Below, in pieces: positions 10,061-19,252 of a DNA stretch of 64,000 bases. Position numbers and translations under genes: made by a program. The stretch's first letter is position 1, and every line of letters starts with the position of its first letter. The notes below the pieces were generated by a model, which searched no databases, had not been told where the DNA came from, and was given only the letters and a program-made list of their open reading frames with translations. The stretch lies in the NCBI GenBank assembly GCA_944323685.1, contig CALUTJ010000015.1, positions 1-64,000 of the forward strand. The letters are read 5' to 3'. Source of the DNA: Candidatus Gastranaerophilales bacterium. Lineage in GTDB: Bacteria > Cyanobacteriota > Vampirovibrionia > Gastranaerophilales > Gastranaerophilaceae.

Positions 10061-11824
10061 ATGAAAATTAGTGCTGTTAATTTATACCATAATAAAAAAA
10101 ATCAGAGAACCGGTGACAACCGCATCTATAAGCAAACACCTGTTTACGGCACTGTGCAGGAGAACACAGCAGCAAGCGTTGATATCCCGTATTTCGTTCC
10201 GGTGTTCAACAAAAATTATGCTCCGGGGTTTAAAGGTGATTTTTTTGAAAATAATTTTACCAGAAAGGTAAAAGATAAAGAGTATCAAGGGCTGGGGCTG
10301 ATGGAAAAAAACGAAATCGGTCAGGCCGAGTGGTATGATTTTTCTAAAGTCGGGTGGAAATACTTAAGCAAAGAACCGCTGGACTGGAAAACAGCAACTC
10401 CGCTTGATTTTTACGTGTTTCTACAGGCAAACGCACTGGCAGAAGCCTATGAAACAACGTGGGTAAGACGTTTTAACTATACAAACCGCAAAAAAGCTCT
10501 TGCAACATCGCATTCAATAGATTCGCGCTACGTAAAAGAGCCGCCCTCAAAAGATTTAAAACACGATATTTACAAAGACAAATCTTTTGCTACAAACCTT
10601 GAAGAACTTTTAGACACAAGACGCCACAAATCACTGGATAAGCCTATAACCGACGCTGACGGCAATATTTGCATAGACGCGGTTGTATTCGATACGGAAA
10701 CAACGGGTACGAACACATCTGATGAGAGCAAGCCCCTTGACAGGATTATACAAATCGGCGCAATTCAGCTAAAAAACGGTAAAATAGTTGAAGAAAGTGC
10801 AATGAGTCAGTTTATCAATCCTGAAATACCTATCCCGAAAGCGGCTTCTGATGTACACGGAATTTATGATGACGATGTAAAATCTGCCCCCGTTATGGAA
10901 CAGGTCTTAAAACCTTTTGTAAACAACTATTTGAACAAGAAAAACGGGATAATTGTTGCTTACAATTCGCAATTCGACATAACAATGCTCAATAATGCAA
11001 TAAAAGAGCACAATGCGTATTCTGCGGATACGCTTAAGCCGAAAAGATATTTTAAAGTTATCGACCCGTTTTTGCTGATACAAAGAATCCACCCCTATGT
11101 AGGAGCACAAAAGAGGTTGTCTAACCAGTACAGATATTTCTTTGCGCAAAATATGGAAAACGCCCATGACGCTTTTGCCGATGTAAAAGGCACGGTGGAT
11201 ATGCTTAAATACACGCTTTATTATCTTGACAAACACCGTGTGGACAAAACAAAACCGCTCACGATTCGAGAAGTGCTGCTGTTTCAAAACGGATTTGAAG
11301 TGCCAAATATTGATATTCCTTTAGACGCTCAGGGCTGCAACGCAAATGTTAACTTCCGTACTTCATACCGTCCCGTTTCCATAAGCGTGGATAATTTCCA
11401 CAACGGTTATCTGCTTACAAAACAGGATATAAACGAGCTTGAGCCGATAATCGGGCAAGAAAATGCGGGCAGACTCCGCAGCGAGGTAGCAGGTGAAAAA
11501 ATTGACATGAAACAGCCTTCGGGGCTTCCGGTTAATGCTGCGGAAACCAGAAGAAAACCTGACGGCAAAGGTATGGAAAACGCGTTTTACGTTATGAAGA
11601 AGAATTTTCAAAAAGTACTGGATTTTGCCGGTATAGACGCGTATCAGGAAAAATCAAAACAGGAAATCATTGACCTTATAACAGCAAAGGCAAAAAATTA
11701 CATACACAAAGACTCAATTGATTTTTGGATGAAAAACCCTAATCCGCTTGATATACAACAGGGTAACGACCTGCCTGATTTTGAAATATCAAGAAAAGTT
11801 ATGCTGGAAAAACAGCAAAATTAA
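10061..11824 (+). CDS. DEDDh (DnaQ-like) 3'-5' exonuclease with FKG N-terminus
   Basis: The middle of the 587-aa protein is a DEDDh exonuclease domain: FDTETTG near residue 210, a VHGI..D segment, YNSQFDI near 305, and HDAFADV near 368, giving all five catalytic residues. The family trims RNA or DNA 3' ends. The first ~200 and last ~200 residues are unassigned. Residues 55-59 read PGFKG, the N-terminal tail motif. The fold is secure; whether it repairs chromosomal DNA, processes RNA or acts as an effector cannot be told. It is in an operon with the PLD-like gene. Confidence 0.82.
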   Translation: MKISAVNLYHNKKNQRTGDNRIYKQTPVYGTVQENTAASVDIPYFVPVFNKNYAPGFKGDFFENNFTRKVKDKEYQGLGLMEKNEIGQAEWYDFSKVGWKYLSKEPLDWKTATPLDFYVFLQANALAEAYETTWVRRFNYTNRKKALATSHSIDSRYVKEPPSKDLKHDIYKDKSFATNLEELLDTRRHKSLDKPITDADGNICIDAVVFDTETTGTNTSDESKPLDRIIQIGAIQLKNGKIVEESAMSQFINPEIPIPKAASDVHGIYDDDVKSAPVMEQVLKPFVNNYLNKKNGIIVAYNSQFDITMLNNAIKEHNAYSADTLKPKRYFKVIDPFLLIQRIHPYVGAQKRLSNQYRYFFAQNMENAHDAFADVKGTVDMLKYTLYYLDKHRVDKTKPLTIREVLLFQNGFEVPNIDIPLDAQGCNANVNFRTSYRPVSISVDNFHNGYLLTKQDINELEPIIGQENAGRLRSEVAGEKIDMKQPSGLPVNAAETRRKPDGKGMENAFYVMKKNFQKVLDFAGIDAYQEKSKQEIIDLITAKAKNYIHKDSIDFWMKNPNPLDIQQGNDLPDFEISRKVMLEKQQN

Positions 11825-11864
11825 TTATGTTCATGTTTTCATCCATAAAAAGCGAAATTTATAA

Positions 11865-14303
11865 ATGAAAATAACACACATAACTTTTAAAAGCGGTCCT
11901 ACACTGGTAGAACAGCTAAAAAATAACGTTGATAACAGACAAAACATACGCAAGTCTGAACCGCAGGTGATTGCTAAAAAGCCGCAGTCAAAAATCGGTT
12001 TTAAAAAACGTAAATATGCTGTTTATGCTGCTGGTACAATTGTTGCCGCAGGCGGGGTGTTTGCATTTGTTAAAAGAAAAAATATCTTTAAATTTTTTAA
12101 AAAGTTGTTTAATCTCCGCTCCGGTTACACTACGCAATCGCTAAAGCCCGACAATATTGATACTTCACACGATTTGACCCCGATAGGAAAACAAATAGAA
12201 AAAAATTTGCAAGAGGTAAGAGAAAAGGCGCAAATTTTAAAAGATTTGCAGGCAAAAGCGGCTCAACAGGCAGAAAATTCCGGGCCTCAAATAAATCTTG
12301 CCACAGCTTTTGAAAACAACGAGGTTATAAAAAAAGTTGCAATAAAAGACCCTGTTAAATCACCGCAGCATATTTTTGTATCAAGGGTCTATGAAAAATT
12401 AAAGACAAATGTTCAGGAATTTAAAAGCACAGACTATACGAATGCTTCGGTAATGGAGGTCGAGGTATCGGGTGCGTTGAAAAATATCGGTGAAGATGAG
12501 TCTTTATATAAAACAATATCTCTGGATTTTGGGGCAGATGCGCTTGTCGCAAACCGTGACATATTAAAATCGTGCAGAATTGATAAAGAAAAAAGAATTT
12601 TGCGTTTTGATTTGAGCCAGACTCTGGGGAGTAAAGCCGATAAAACAAAAGAATATTTCGGCACCGTGGTTGAAGAGCTATCGGACTTTTTTAATGCCGA
12701 AAAATATCCGGACAATGCTAAAGTTTATTCGCTTATGCTCAGGGATGACCTTATAAAATCTCTGCAAAAAATTACGGCTAATCCGAAATCTGACTTTAAC
12801 AGCTATTCTTTAATCTCAGGACTACCAAAAACCGGCGACACGTCGGCTGTCGGGTACAGGGATATTTTGCGCAGAAGAAGAAATTTTTTGACGGAATTTT
12901 TGAACCAACTGCAAAACACGCCTCAGAATGAACTGTCAATGGCGGAATACACACGCCTTGTGAAAATAAATACAATTAAAGCTTTTATTGATAAGGCAGA
13001 AAGCCTTGCATTGATAAAAGATTTACAGCAATCAATAAAAAATATTGACGATGCAAACCTTTCACAAGAATTGCAAACTCTGCTTGATAAAAAAATCTCT
13101 GCCCTCACTTCTGACCACGGGTTGAAAATTACGCAGTATATGACTGATTTGATATTTGAAAAATATAAAAACGGTTATCCGCTTACAGATGTTGAGCGCA
13201 ATACTTTAAAAGAAAAATACGGCTCATACGCCGGCCGTATAGAATATGCTCTAAAACAGAATCTTGATGATATAAAGTTATTCAAAATTTTTAAGATAAT
13301 GAGCCAAAATAACGGAAAATATTTTGATTTTTGGAAAAACAACCCTGACAAAATGATTTTGTATATTAATTCTAAAGCGGTATCTGACGGTCAGCTTTAT
13401 AAGTTTGGCGACAAAGAGTGGGATTTTGTGATAAAAAATTTCAAAACCTTTTGCGAACGCGATTTTGATAAAAAAACTATTGATGCATTGCTTTCATATT
13501 CCGGATTATCAGGCTATGATCAGATTAACGGTTATTTAAGAAGCAATTACAAAATAGATTCTCTACTTGAAAAACTCAATAATATCAACAAATTTGGAAT
13601 ACAAGATGCATTGAGCTTAAAAGAAGAAATCTTTCCGCTTAAATTTATTGTATCAAGATTTTATATGGGCAAAGGTTTTGAAGAGTGCGGGCAAAATTCA
13701 AAGGTTATGAATGGAATAATCAATGATATTTTAAACATTTTAGAGTCAAAAAATGCTCCTGCTGAAAAAGAAAAGATTGTTGATTCTTTAAAAAATTTAA
13801 AAGCATTTATAAACAAAATTGCGCAAGAAAACGGCTATGTTAAAAAGATTGAGCTTATTAAAAACTATGCAACGACCTCGGCAAAAGAAGATAAGTCAAT
13901 AGTTTTAACAAGAATAGAAACCGATATGGGTCTTGATACGCTGCGATACGATGGTGAAAGTCTTGCAACGTATCTTTCTAATAGAAATTTGGATTCTCTG
14001 CCGCAAAGAGTCCTTGACTACCTTAACGAAACCAAACCGGTTATATATCAGCCCGGTTTTTTGTCCACATCAATAAGCCCTTATGAAACCCTTGCAGGCA
14101 ATGTAAAGATGAAGCTTAAACTTGGTGAAAATGTTAAATATAACTATATCAGTGATATTGACCATATTTTAGGCAACACAGGCGAGAGCACCGAGGCCGA
14201 GGTTTTGATTAATCCGGGGCATTTTATAAAAATATCGGATATCAAGAAAGCCGGGAATAAATTATATTTGTATGGCGAAATTCTTCCGCAGGGGCAAATA
14301 TAA
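11865..14303 (+). CDS. Membrane-anchored protein with C-terminal ADP-ribosyltransferase-like domain
   Basis: An 812-aa protein. The N-terminus MKITHITFKSG carries the FKS variant of the tail motif; residues 51-69 form one membrane segment flanked by Lys/Arg; residues ~80-650 are helical and unassigned. The last ~130 residues match the R-S-E class of ADP-ribosyltransferases: Arg694 in TLRYDG, GFLSTS at 731-736, and an ExE pair at E777/E779 in TEAEVLI. In that class the ExE pair usually means arginine modification. It is a toxin-fold prediction from motifs only. No Shine-Dalgarno is obvious. It follows the exonuclease by 40 bp on the same strand. Confidence 0.68.
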   Translation: MKITHITFKSGPTLVEQLKNNVDNRQNIRKSEPQVIAKKPQSKIGFKKRKYAVYAAGTIVAAGGVFAFVKRKNIFKFFKKLFNLRSGYTTQSLKPDNIDTSHDLTPIGKQIEKNLQEVREKAQILKDLQAKAAQQAENSGPQINLATAFENNEVIKKVAIKDPVKSPQHIFVSRVYEKLKTNVQEFKSTDYTNASVMEVEVSGALKNIGEDESLYKTISLDFGADALVANRDILKSCRIDKEKRILRFDLSQTLGSKADKTKEYFGTVVEELSDFFNAEKYPDNAKVYSLMLRDDLIKSLQKITANPKSDFNSYSLISGLPKTGDTSAVGYRDILRRRRNFLTEFLNQLQNTPQNELSMAEYTRLVKINTIKAFIDKAESLALIKDLQQSIKNIDDANLSQELQTLLDKKISALTSDHGLKITQYMTDLIFEKYKNGYPLTDVERNTLKEKYGSYAGRIEYALKQNLDDIKLFKIFKIMSQNNGKYFDFWKNNPDKMILYINSKAVSDGQLYKFGDKEWDFVIKNFKTFCERDFDKKTIDALLSYSGLSGYDQINGYLRSNYKIDSLLEKLNNINKFGIQDALSLKEEIFPLKFIVSRFYMGKGFEECGQNSKVMNGIINDILNILESKNAPAEKEKIVDSLKNLKAFINKIAQENGYVKKIELIKNYATTSAKEDKSIVLTRIETDMGLDTLRYDGESLATYLSNRNLDSLPQRVLDYLNETKPVIYQPGFLSTSISPYETLAGNVKMKLKLGENVKYNYISDIDHILGNTGESTEAEVLINPGHFIKISDIKKAGNKLYLYGEILPQGQI

Positions 14304-14327
14304 AAAACAACGCATTTATATTTTGAT

Positions 14328-15917
14328 TTAGCCTATATCCTGCTTAAGATCTTTTTCGCTCAAGATTTTAAGGTGCCTGTCTTCACCTTCTCCTAAACTT
14401 ATTGAGGAAAGGTTATGCTGGTCAACAAGGTCATGCTGAAGTTTTCTTATATGCTGGCTCTGCGGGGAAAGTTCGACTGATTCTCCTGTTTCCAGCACTT
14501 TTTGGATTGCTTCTTTAGCCTCGTCAAGGGCTTCTTCCGTTTCGTCATGGAAAACAATTCTGTTGTCGTCTTTAAGCCCGAGAGCTTCTTTTAAAACCTT
14601 TTGCACCTGTGAAGTTGAATTTGAACGCACATAATAAACAGGCAATCTGTATTCGTTAGCAATACTGAGAATTTTGTTGCCGCCCTTTGCAAAATTTTTG
14701 TGCGCAATTATTATGTCAGCATCATCAATATTTTTTGTTAATTCCGCGTTGAGGTTGAGTCGTTCTATTGATTTATCCATAATAGAGCGGCTTACTGCAT
14801 AGATATAGATTTTTTTATAACCTTTTACTTCTTTCACGTATTTTTCGCGTGAAAAACTGAAGTTCAGAGCATTGTTTGCCGAGGTAATTTTGTTATCAAG
14901 CTGGTTGATTTTTTCCACAAGGTTAGGTTCTTGCGGCTGTGTCATATCTACTTTTCTTGTAATAGGTTTAATAGGCCAGCCTCTCAAAATACAATCTACC
15001 GCTTCTGCCGTGTCAGGGTAAACAGCCAGAGTGTTTCTGTCAATAATTTCTATAACAATATCAAAGGTCGGCTGCTTTTCTCTTTCAAGAACGGTTTTTT
15101 GTGAAGCTCTTCTTTTGGCCTCATCATCACCGAGTGTAACCGACTGTATTCCGCCGACAAGGTCAGATAACACAGGGTTTTTGATTAAATTTTCAAGCGA
15201 ATTTCCGTGAGCCGTAGCAATAAGCATTACGCCTCTTTCTGCAATTGTTCTTGCAGCCTGTGCTTCTGCTTCCGTACCGATTTCGTCAACAACAATGACT
15301 TCGGGTGTATGGTTTTCAACGGCTTCTATCATTATATCTTTTTGAAACTCGGGCTGTGTTACCTGCATACGTCTGGCATGCCCGATTGCCGGATGCGGAG
15401 TGTCTCCGTCGCCTGCTATTTCATTCGATGTATCGACAACAACAACTCGTTTATGCAATTCATCAGCAACGAGCCTTGAGATTTCTCTCAATTTTGTTGT
15501 TTTACCTACACCGGGGCGTCCTAAGAACAAAATACTCTTATTTTGTACGACAAAATCCTTTATGCAAGCTATTGTACCTGTAACAACTCTCCCTATTCTG
15601 CATGTAAGCCCAACAATTTTGCCCTGTCTGTTTCTTATGGCGCTTATTCTGTGTAGTGTGCCGGGGATTCCCGAGCGGTTGTCTTTGGTAAATTCCTGAA
15701 CTCTGTCAGTTATATATTTTATATCTTCATCAACAACATTTTCATCGCCGAGGTAATCTATTGCGCCGTCAGCGTGCCTGATTTCGGGCTGTCTGCCTAA
15801 ATCCAATACCAGTTCAATTACGTCGTCTAATGTTTCATGGCTCAAACATTTTGTAATCTTTGGCGGTAGAATTTCAATTAACCTATCAAGGTCACTGTGA
15901 AATTGTACTTTATTCAT
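14328..15917 (-). CDS. Ycf45-like AAA ATPase/R3H family protein
   Basis: This matches the cyanobacterial and plastid Ycf45 family, related to SpoIIIAA-type ATPases. Walker A is GRPGVGKTTK near residue 143, the Walker B-like VIVVDEIGTEAEAQAA is near 207, and a TAHG sensor motif follows. The family's C-terminal part contains an R3H-type nucleic-acid-binding region; here the corresponding segment begins about residue 365. Length (529 aa) is close to cyanobacterial homologues. Function is not well established; ATP-dependent nucleic-acid binding is the usual suggestion. It is the best phylogenetic marker in the window. It is monocistronic and convergent with the ART-like gene. Confidence 0.85.
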   Translation of the reverse strand: MNKVQFHSDLDRLIEILPPKITKCLSHETLDDVIELVLDLGRQPEIRHADGAIDYLGDENVVDEDIKYITDRVQEFTKDNRSGIPGTLHRISAIRNRQGKIVGLTCRIGRVVTGTIACIKDFVVQNKSILFLGRPGVGKTTKLREISRLVADELHKRVVVVDTSNEIAGDGDTPHPAIGHARRMQVTQPEFQKDIMIEAVENHTPEVIVVDEIGTEAEAQAARTIAERGVMLIATAHGNSLENLIKNPVLSDLVGGIQSVTLGDDEAKRRASQKTVLEREKQPTFDIVIEIIDRNTLAVYPDTAEAVDCILRGWPIKPITRKVDMTQPQEPNLVEKINQLDNKITSANNALNFSFSREKYVKEVKGYKKIYIYAVSRSIMDKSIERLNLNAELTKNIDDADIIIAHKNFAKGGNKILSIANEYRLPVYYVRSNSTSQVQKVLKEALGLKDDNRIVFHDETEEALDEAKEAIQKVLETGESVELSPQSQHIRKLQHDLVDQHNLSSISLGEGEDRHLKILSEKDLKQDIG

Positions 15918-16258
15918 ATAATTTTATGCCCTTTCAATCGGCTGATACTTTGTGTTTGAATCTCCCTGTTTTGATTATGAATATAACTTACATGTATATT
16001 ATAACATCTTTTTTAATGCAGGGCATTATATAGACGTACTACTTCTGTAGTATATTTACATATCTTTATAAAAACAAACATAATTAAATTTTACTGTTTT
16101 TGCTTGTGCTGCAAGGGATACTTTCTCTTATATTGTATGTAATATTACAAAATGTTAACGACTTTTGTGGTTTCAGGCATTTTTTGAATGAAAAAATTGT
16201 TTATTAAAACAGAAGTGTTAGAAACAGTGTTCAAGTTTTATAGAAATGGTAGGTAAAA
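15918..16258. promoter_or_regulatory. Divergent intergenic region with inverted repeat
   Basis: This 341-bp gap separates the divergent ycf45-like gene and the orphan protein at 16259. It contains a palindrome TACTAC-TTCT-GTAGTA (16037-16052) and a GTTAAC site in AAAATGTTAACGA (near 16151), about 100 bp before the downstream ATG. Similar GTTAAC sites precede the orphan genes at 17231-18520 and 36422. A purine-rich GGTAGGTAAAA supplies the ribosome binding site of the plus-strand gene. No RNA gene was seen. Confidence 0.4.
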
Positions 16259-16876
16259 ATGGTATCAAGCATAAACTCACTTGGTGTGTCAAAAGAACAG
16301 TACAATGCTATTTTGGAGAGAAACAAAAAGCAAGATAAATTAAATAATGCAGTCAAATACGGTGCAGCAGGTGCGGGTGTAACGCTTCTCGGTGCTTATG
16401 CAGCAAACAGCATTCTCAATAATCCTAACACATCGTTTGTTAAAGGGATGGATAAATCTTTGACAAGAGGTGCAGAATTTCTTGCTAACGGAGAAATAAA
16501 AGAGGTTTCTCAAAAAGCAAAAAAATATGCAGGTGAATTATTCACAAAAATTGAAAACAAAATTCCTGAAAATAAAATTACAAAGGATGTCGCAGGAGCA
16601 TTTGGCAAAGCAAAAGATTTCTTTAACAAATGTGCAGGCAAGGTAAAAGAATTTGTTGCACCTCTCTGGAATAAGGTTAAAGGCCCTGTAACAAACGCAT
16701 TTAACAAAGTTAAAACCAAAGCTGCTGATTTGTTAACAAAATTTGCCAAAATGCCCGGACAGTACAAAGTTGCAGGTCTTATTGGGGCACTGGTGCTCGG
16801 TACTTTAGGGGCAATTGTTACACAAAAAGCTTACAACGACGGTAAAATTGATGAAAAATACACACAGGTAAAATAA
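16259..16876 (+). CDS. Orphan protein with two hydrophobic segments
   Basis: Not recognised. The 205-aa protein is Lys/Ala-rich. It has a Gly/Ala hydrophobic stretch at about residues 34-52, a long amphipathic helical middle (repeated K..A..F..K patterns, residues ~75-165), and a second hydrophobic segment near 170-190 (AGLIGALVLGTLGAIV). There is no signal peptide. The architecture suits a membrane-associated or pore-like protein, but no function can be assigned. It stands alone between a long regulatory region and a strong terminator, which suggests high, separately controlled expression. Confidence 0.75.
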   Translation: MVSSINSLGVSKEQYNAILERNKKQDKLNNAVKYGAAGAGVTLLGAYAANSILNNPNTSFVKGMDKSLTRGAEFLANGEIKEVSQKAKKYAGELFTKIENKIPENKITKDVAGAFGKAKDFFNKCAGKVKEFVAPLWNKVKGPVTNAFNKVKTKAADLLTKFAKMPGQYKVAGLIGALVLGTLGAIVTQKAYNDGKIDEKYTQVK

Positions 16877-16900
16877 AAACCAATCACCTACCACCATTAT

Positions 16901-16951
16901 AAAAAACGGGCAATATGTAACCACACTTACCACATATATTGCCCGTTTTTA
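16901..16951 (+). terminator. Rho-independent terminator
   Basis: AAAAACGGGCAATATGT pairs with ACATATATTGCCCGTTTTT (one bulge) and ends in a T run, just after the orphan gene. The ~13-nt loop is larger than usual. Confidence 0.8.
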
Positions 16952-16952
16952 A

Positions 16953-17121
16953 TCTAATCTAGTGTCGCAGTAGCCGCCTCGAGCCATGACTGCTCACCTT
17001 TGCCTTCTTTTTCGGCTGAACTGTGGTGAAGCCTGAAAAATGGCTTCACTATGTGAACAATGTGACACTCCAAAAATTCGTTCACGTCGCTTTGCTCCTT
17101 ATCACTAATTTTTCTCGGACA
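16953..17121 (-). repeat. Dispersed ~175-bp intergenic repeat, copy A
   Basis: One of three copies in the window (others at 26987-27163 and 63532-63708). The element is bounded by TGTCCGAGAAAAATT and CTAGATTAGA, reading on the minus strand here. Internal structure includes GTGAAGCC-N8-GGCTTCAC and an imperfect copy of the AAAAATTCGT...ACGAATTTTT inverted repeat that is perfect in copy C. One frame can be read through it (HSSAEKEGKGEQ), but frames are not preserved across copies, so I treat it as non-coding. Confidence 0.8.
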
Positions 17122-17138
17122 AAATAAAACAAAAAATA

Positions 17139-17159
17139 AAGGGCACTTATTGTGCCCTT
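17139..17159 (-). terminator. Rho-independent terminator
   Basis: AAGGGCAC-AATAA-GTGCCCTT followed by TATTTTTT on the minus strand, 70 bp beyond the stop of the orphan gene at 17231-18520. Confidence 0.75.
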
Positions 17160-17230
17160 GAAAACCTACCATACCTATTATAAACCGAGGAATAAATCTA
17201 TATTGTGTGTGATGAGTGATTATATTTTAA

Positions 17231-18520
17231 TTATTTTTCTTTGCCGTATACTTGAATTTCGGCTGCTTTGATAGCATTATATAAGTCTTTGAATGCTGCT
17301 TTTATAGAATTTTGTAAAGCTTCTGACAAATCCTTGTTGCTGTGGTCAGGGTTGCTTGCATCAGCTGCTTTTAATGCGTTTTCTAATGCTTTAGCTTTGT
17401 CAGCAAGTGCTTTTTTGTTTTCTTCGCTGCAGTTAGATAATTCTTGTACATCAGCAGCTCTTTCAATCATTGCGTAAGACAATTTATCTACGAATGGTTT
17501 AGCATCGTCATCGTCCATACCAAAGCAGTACCATTTGCCGCCTTCGCCTGAACCCCAGTTGTCGCAATCATCAAATACTGCGTCAATCCAGTCTTCACCG
17601 TTTACGTATGCATTTATCTGGTTGTACTCGCCAAGAACTTCCATTACGTTATATTTATTTGTTGCTTCGCAAGCTTGTTTCATTTTTCCTTTATTTGTGC
17701 CTGCTCCGTTCATTGCGTCAAAGAAGAGTTGACCTGTTGAGTGATTAGCTTCTTTTGACATATAACCGTTTAAGTAGTTTGCACTGCGTTGTACAGGTGT
17801 TTCTGTATCGGTATTTTCGCCGTCTTCGTCATCTGCTTTATAAGCACCGGGGCCGCCGGGGTTTTTAGCTATTTCAAGGAGTTTGCCGTAGTCTTCTGTT
17901 GACAATTCACCTGTTTTAGCATATTTGCCTGCGATATCCCAGAGCAATTTGTAGTTTTCTTCACTGATTTCAGCAGTTGTAGGATCGTCCTGATACTGTT
18001 TAGAGAGGTCAATCAATCTGCGAAGCAGTGTAGTTTTTTCTTCTTTACCGTCTTTGTTAGTAATTGTGATTTCTTTGTTAAATCTGTCTTTGTTGTTAGG
18101 ATCATTAGCGATTCTGTTCAAGACATCTTTAATCTGAGATTCTTTAATAACTTTAGTGCCGTCGATATTAGAATCATTATTATTGTTGTTATTGTTATTT
18201 ACGTTGATATTTGTATTGCTGTGGAGATTAGACATAATCTTTTGATACATTTCAGCCTGTTGTGCCATCCATTGTTTTAACATCGGCATAACTATCTGAT
18301 ACATATTAGCTGAAGTATCAGCGAATGAAGTAACGCCGTAATCGAAATTCATTAACTGAGCGTCATTTAAATTAGTAAGACCGTCGCACGGATACATTAC
18401 ACTCGGTGCTGTTCCGTTTGGAAACAAGCTGTATTGCCATAAATTAGGACTTACTGTTCTTGTTGTAGAAGCAGGTACATTTACTGTCCAAGTTTGCCCA
18501 ATGTTTAATCCGTCGCCCAT
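17231..18520 (-). CDS. Orphan acidic protein with Asn-rich linker
   Basis: Not recognised. The 429-aa protein has no signal peptide and no membrane segment. The first ~105 residues contain aromatic- and Met-rich sequence ending in a short coiled segment (MAQQAEMYQKIM). A run of Asn follows (about 108-118), then a strongly acidic helical region. Two Cys pairs occur in the C-terminal half (CDNWG..GGKWYCFG near 315-330). Strong SD (AGGGG) and a good promoter suggest an abundant product. A structural, surface or exported role is possible but unsupported. Confidence 0.75.
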   Translation of the reverse strand: MGDGLNIGQTWTVNVPASTTRTVSPNLWQYSLFPNGTAPSVMYPCDGLTNLNDAQLMNFDYGVTSFADTSANMYQIVMPMLKQWMAQQAEMYQKIMSNLHSNTNINVNNNNNNNNDSNIDGTKVIKESQIKDVLNRIANDPNNKDRFNKEITITNKDGKEEKTTLLRRLIDLSKQYQDDPTTAEISEENYKLLWDIAGKYAKTGELSTEDYGKLLEIAKNPGGPGAYKADDEDGENTDTETPVQRSANYLNGYMSKEANHSTGQLFFDAMNGAGTNKGKMKQACEATNKYNVMEVLGEYNQINAYVNGEDWIDAVFDDCDNWGSGEGGKWYCFGMDDDDAKPFVDKLSYAMIERAADVQELSNCSEENKKALADKAKALENALKAADASNPDHSNKDLSEALQNSIKAAFKDLYNAIKAAEIQVYGKEK

Positions 18521-18559
18521 TTTAGTATCCCCTAAATTTTTTAATTCCTCTTAAAAACG

Positions 18560-18577
18560 ATAGACATATGCGTCTAT
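18560..18577 (-). promoter_or_regulatory. 5'-UTR hairpin of the Asn-rich orphan gene
   Basis: ATAGAC-GCATAT-GTCTAT lies between the predicted promoter and the start codon, about 40 nt before the ATG. It could stabilise the transcript or serve as a regulator site. Confidence 0.4.
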
Positions 18578-18595
18578 TTTAATTCCTCGTTCCTG

Positions 18596-18624
18596 TATAT
18601 ATATAAAGTATTTTTTTAATTCAA
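18596..18624 (-). promoter_or_regulatory. Sigma70-type promoter for the Asn-rich orphan gene
   Basis: On the minus strand TTGAAT and TATATA are separated by exactly 17 bp, about 76 bp ahead of the start codon. A GTTAAC site (18659-18664, in GAAATGTTAACAAAA) lies 35 bp upstream of the -35. Confidence 0.55.
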
Positions 18625-18746
18625 AATTGACTTTTACGTTAAAATTCACATGAATTTTGTTAACATTTCTTAATATTCTGTATTTAAAATGTGATTATAC
18701 AAGGGTTCGGGGGCATGCGGCAACCGTTGACATGTTTAAATAAATA

Positions 18747-19103
18747 TTATGCAGATTTCAAAAGTCGTAATCTTCTTTTTACAATAACTCTTTTGTCAGC
18801 GCAAAAATCTGCTTTATCAAGATAAATATTGACCAGAATATCCGCACCGGTGGTGAAAAATTGCAGAAAAACAGGAAGTTCTGTGTTAAAAAATGCGATT
18901 TTAGTATTTCTTTCTTTGTTCCATTGTTTTATAAACGCGTAAAAGCTGCTGTCAACGTGGCGGACATTGCGCATATTAAAGCCCAGCCGCATTGTTGACG
19001 GTTTATCTTTAAATATTCTTTTTATATTGCGCACATCTTTTTGTGATATTGTTTCCTTACACATATCCACAATGCAGATATCGCCGATATCCCTGATGTT
19101 CAT
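18747..19103 (-). CDS. STAS-domain-like protein
   Basis: The 118-aa product has the alternating strand-helix pattern of STAS domains (anti-sigma-factor antagonist or MlaB-like), with the diagnostic LGFNMRNVRHVDSSFYAFIKQW, where 'DSS' matches the conserved I/V-DSSG turn and Ser would be the phosphorylatable residue. Similarity is weak, so the fold is a prediction. The ATG at 19103 is preceded by AAGGAAG at proper spacing; a TTG five codons upstream is less likely. It is monocistronic, with an inverted repeat in its promoter. No anti-sigma kinase is nearby. Confidence 0.6.
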   Translation of the reverse strand: MNIRDIGDICIVDMCKETISQKDVRNIKRIFKDKPSTMRLGFNMRNVRHVDSSFYAFIKQWNKERNTKIAFFNTELPVFLQFFTTGADILVNIYLDKADFCADKRVIVKRRLRLLKSA

Positions 19104-19130
19104 TTGCTTCCTTAGCAATTTTAAGTAAAT

Positions 19131-19146
19131 ATGTTATCCCTAACAT
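19131..19146. promoter_or_regulatory. Operator-like inverted repeat upstream of STAS-like gene
   Basis: ATGTTA-TCCC-TAACAT lies 28 bp before the start codon and directly downstream of a TATTATA -10-like element on the minus strand, a position typical of a repressor site. Confidence 0.4.
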
Positions 19147-19252
19147 CTATATAATAACAACCTGAGGGGGATATATAACTGACGGAAAGTATGATAAATC
19201 TAAAACTTTAGTCCAATTTTTTGCCGGCTGATTAGATTACGGATAAAATTGG

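Noticed and set aside
16954-17172. A 72-codon frame through repeat copy A
   Set aside because: The frame is not kept in copies B and C and lacks a ribosome binding site; the sequence is better explained as a structured repeat.
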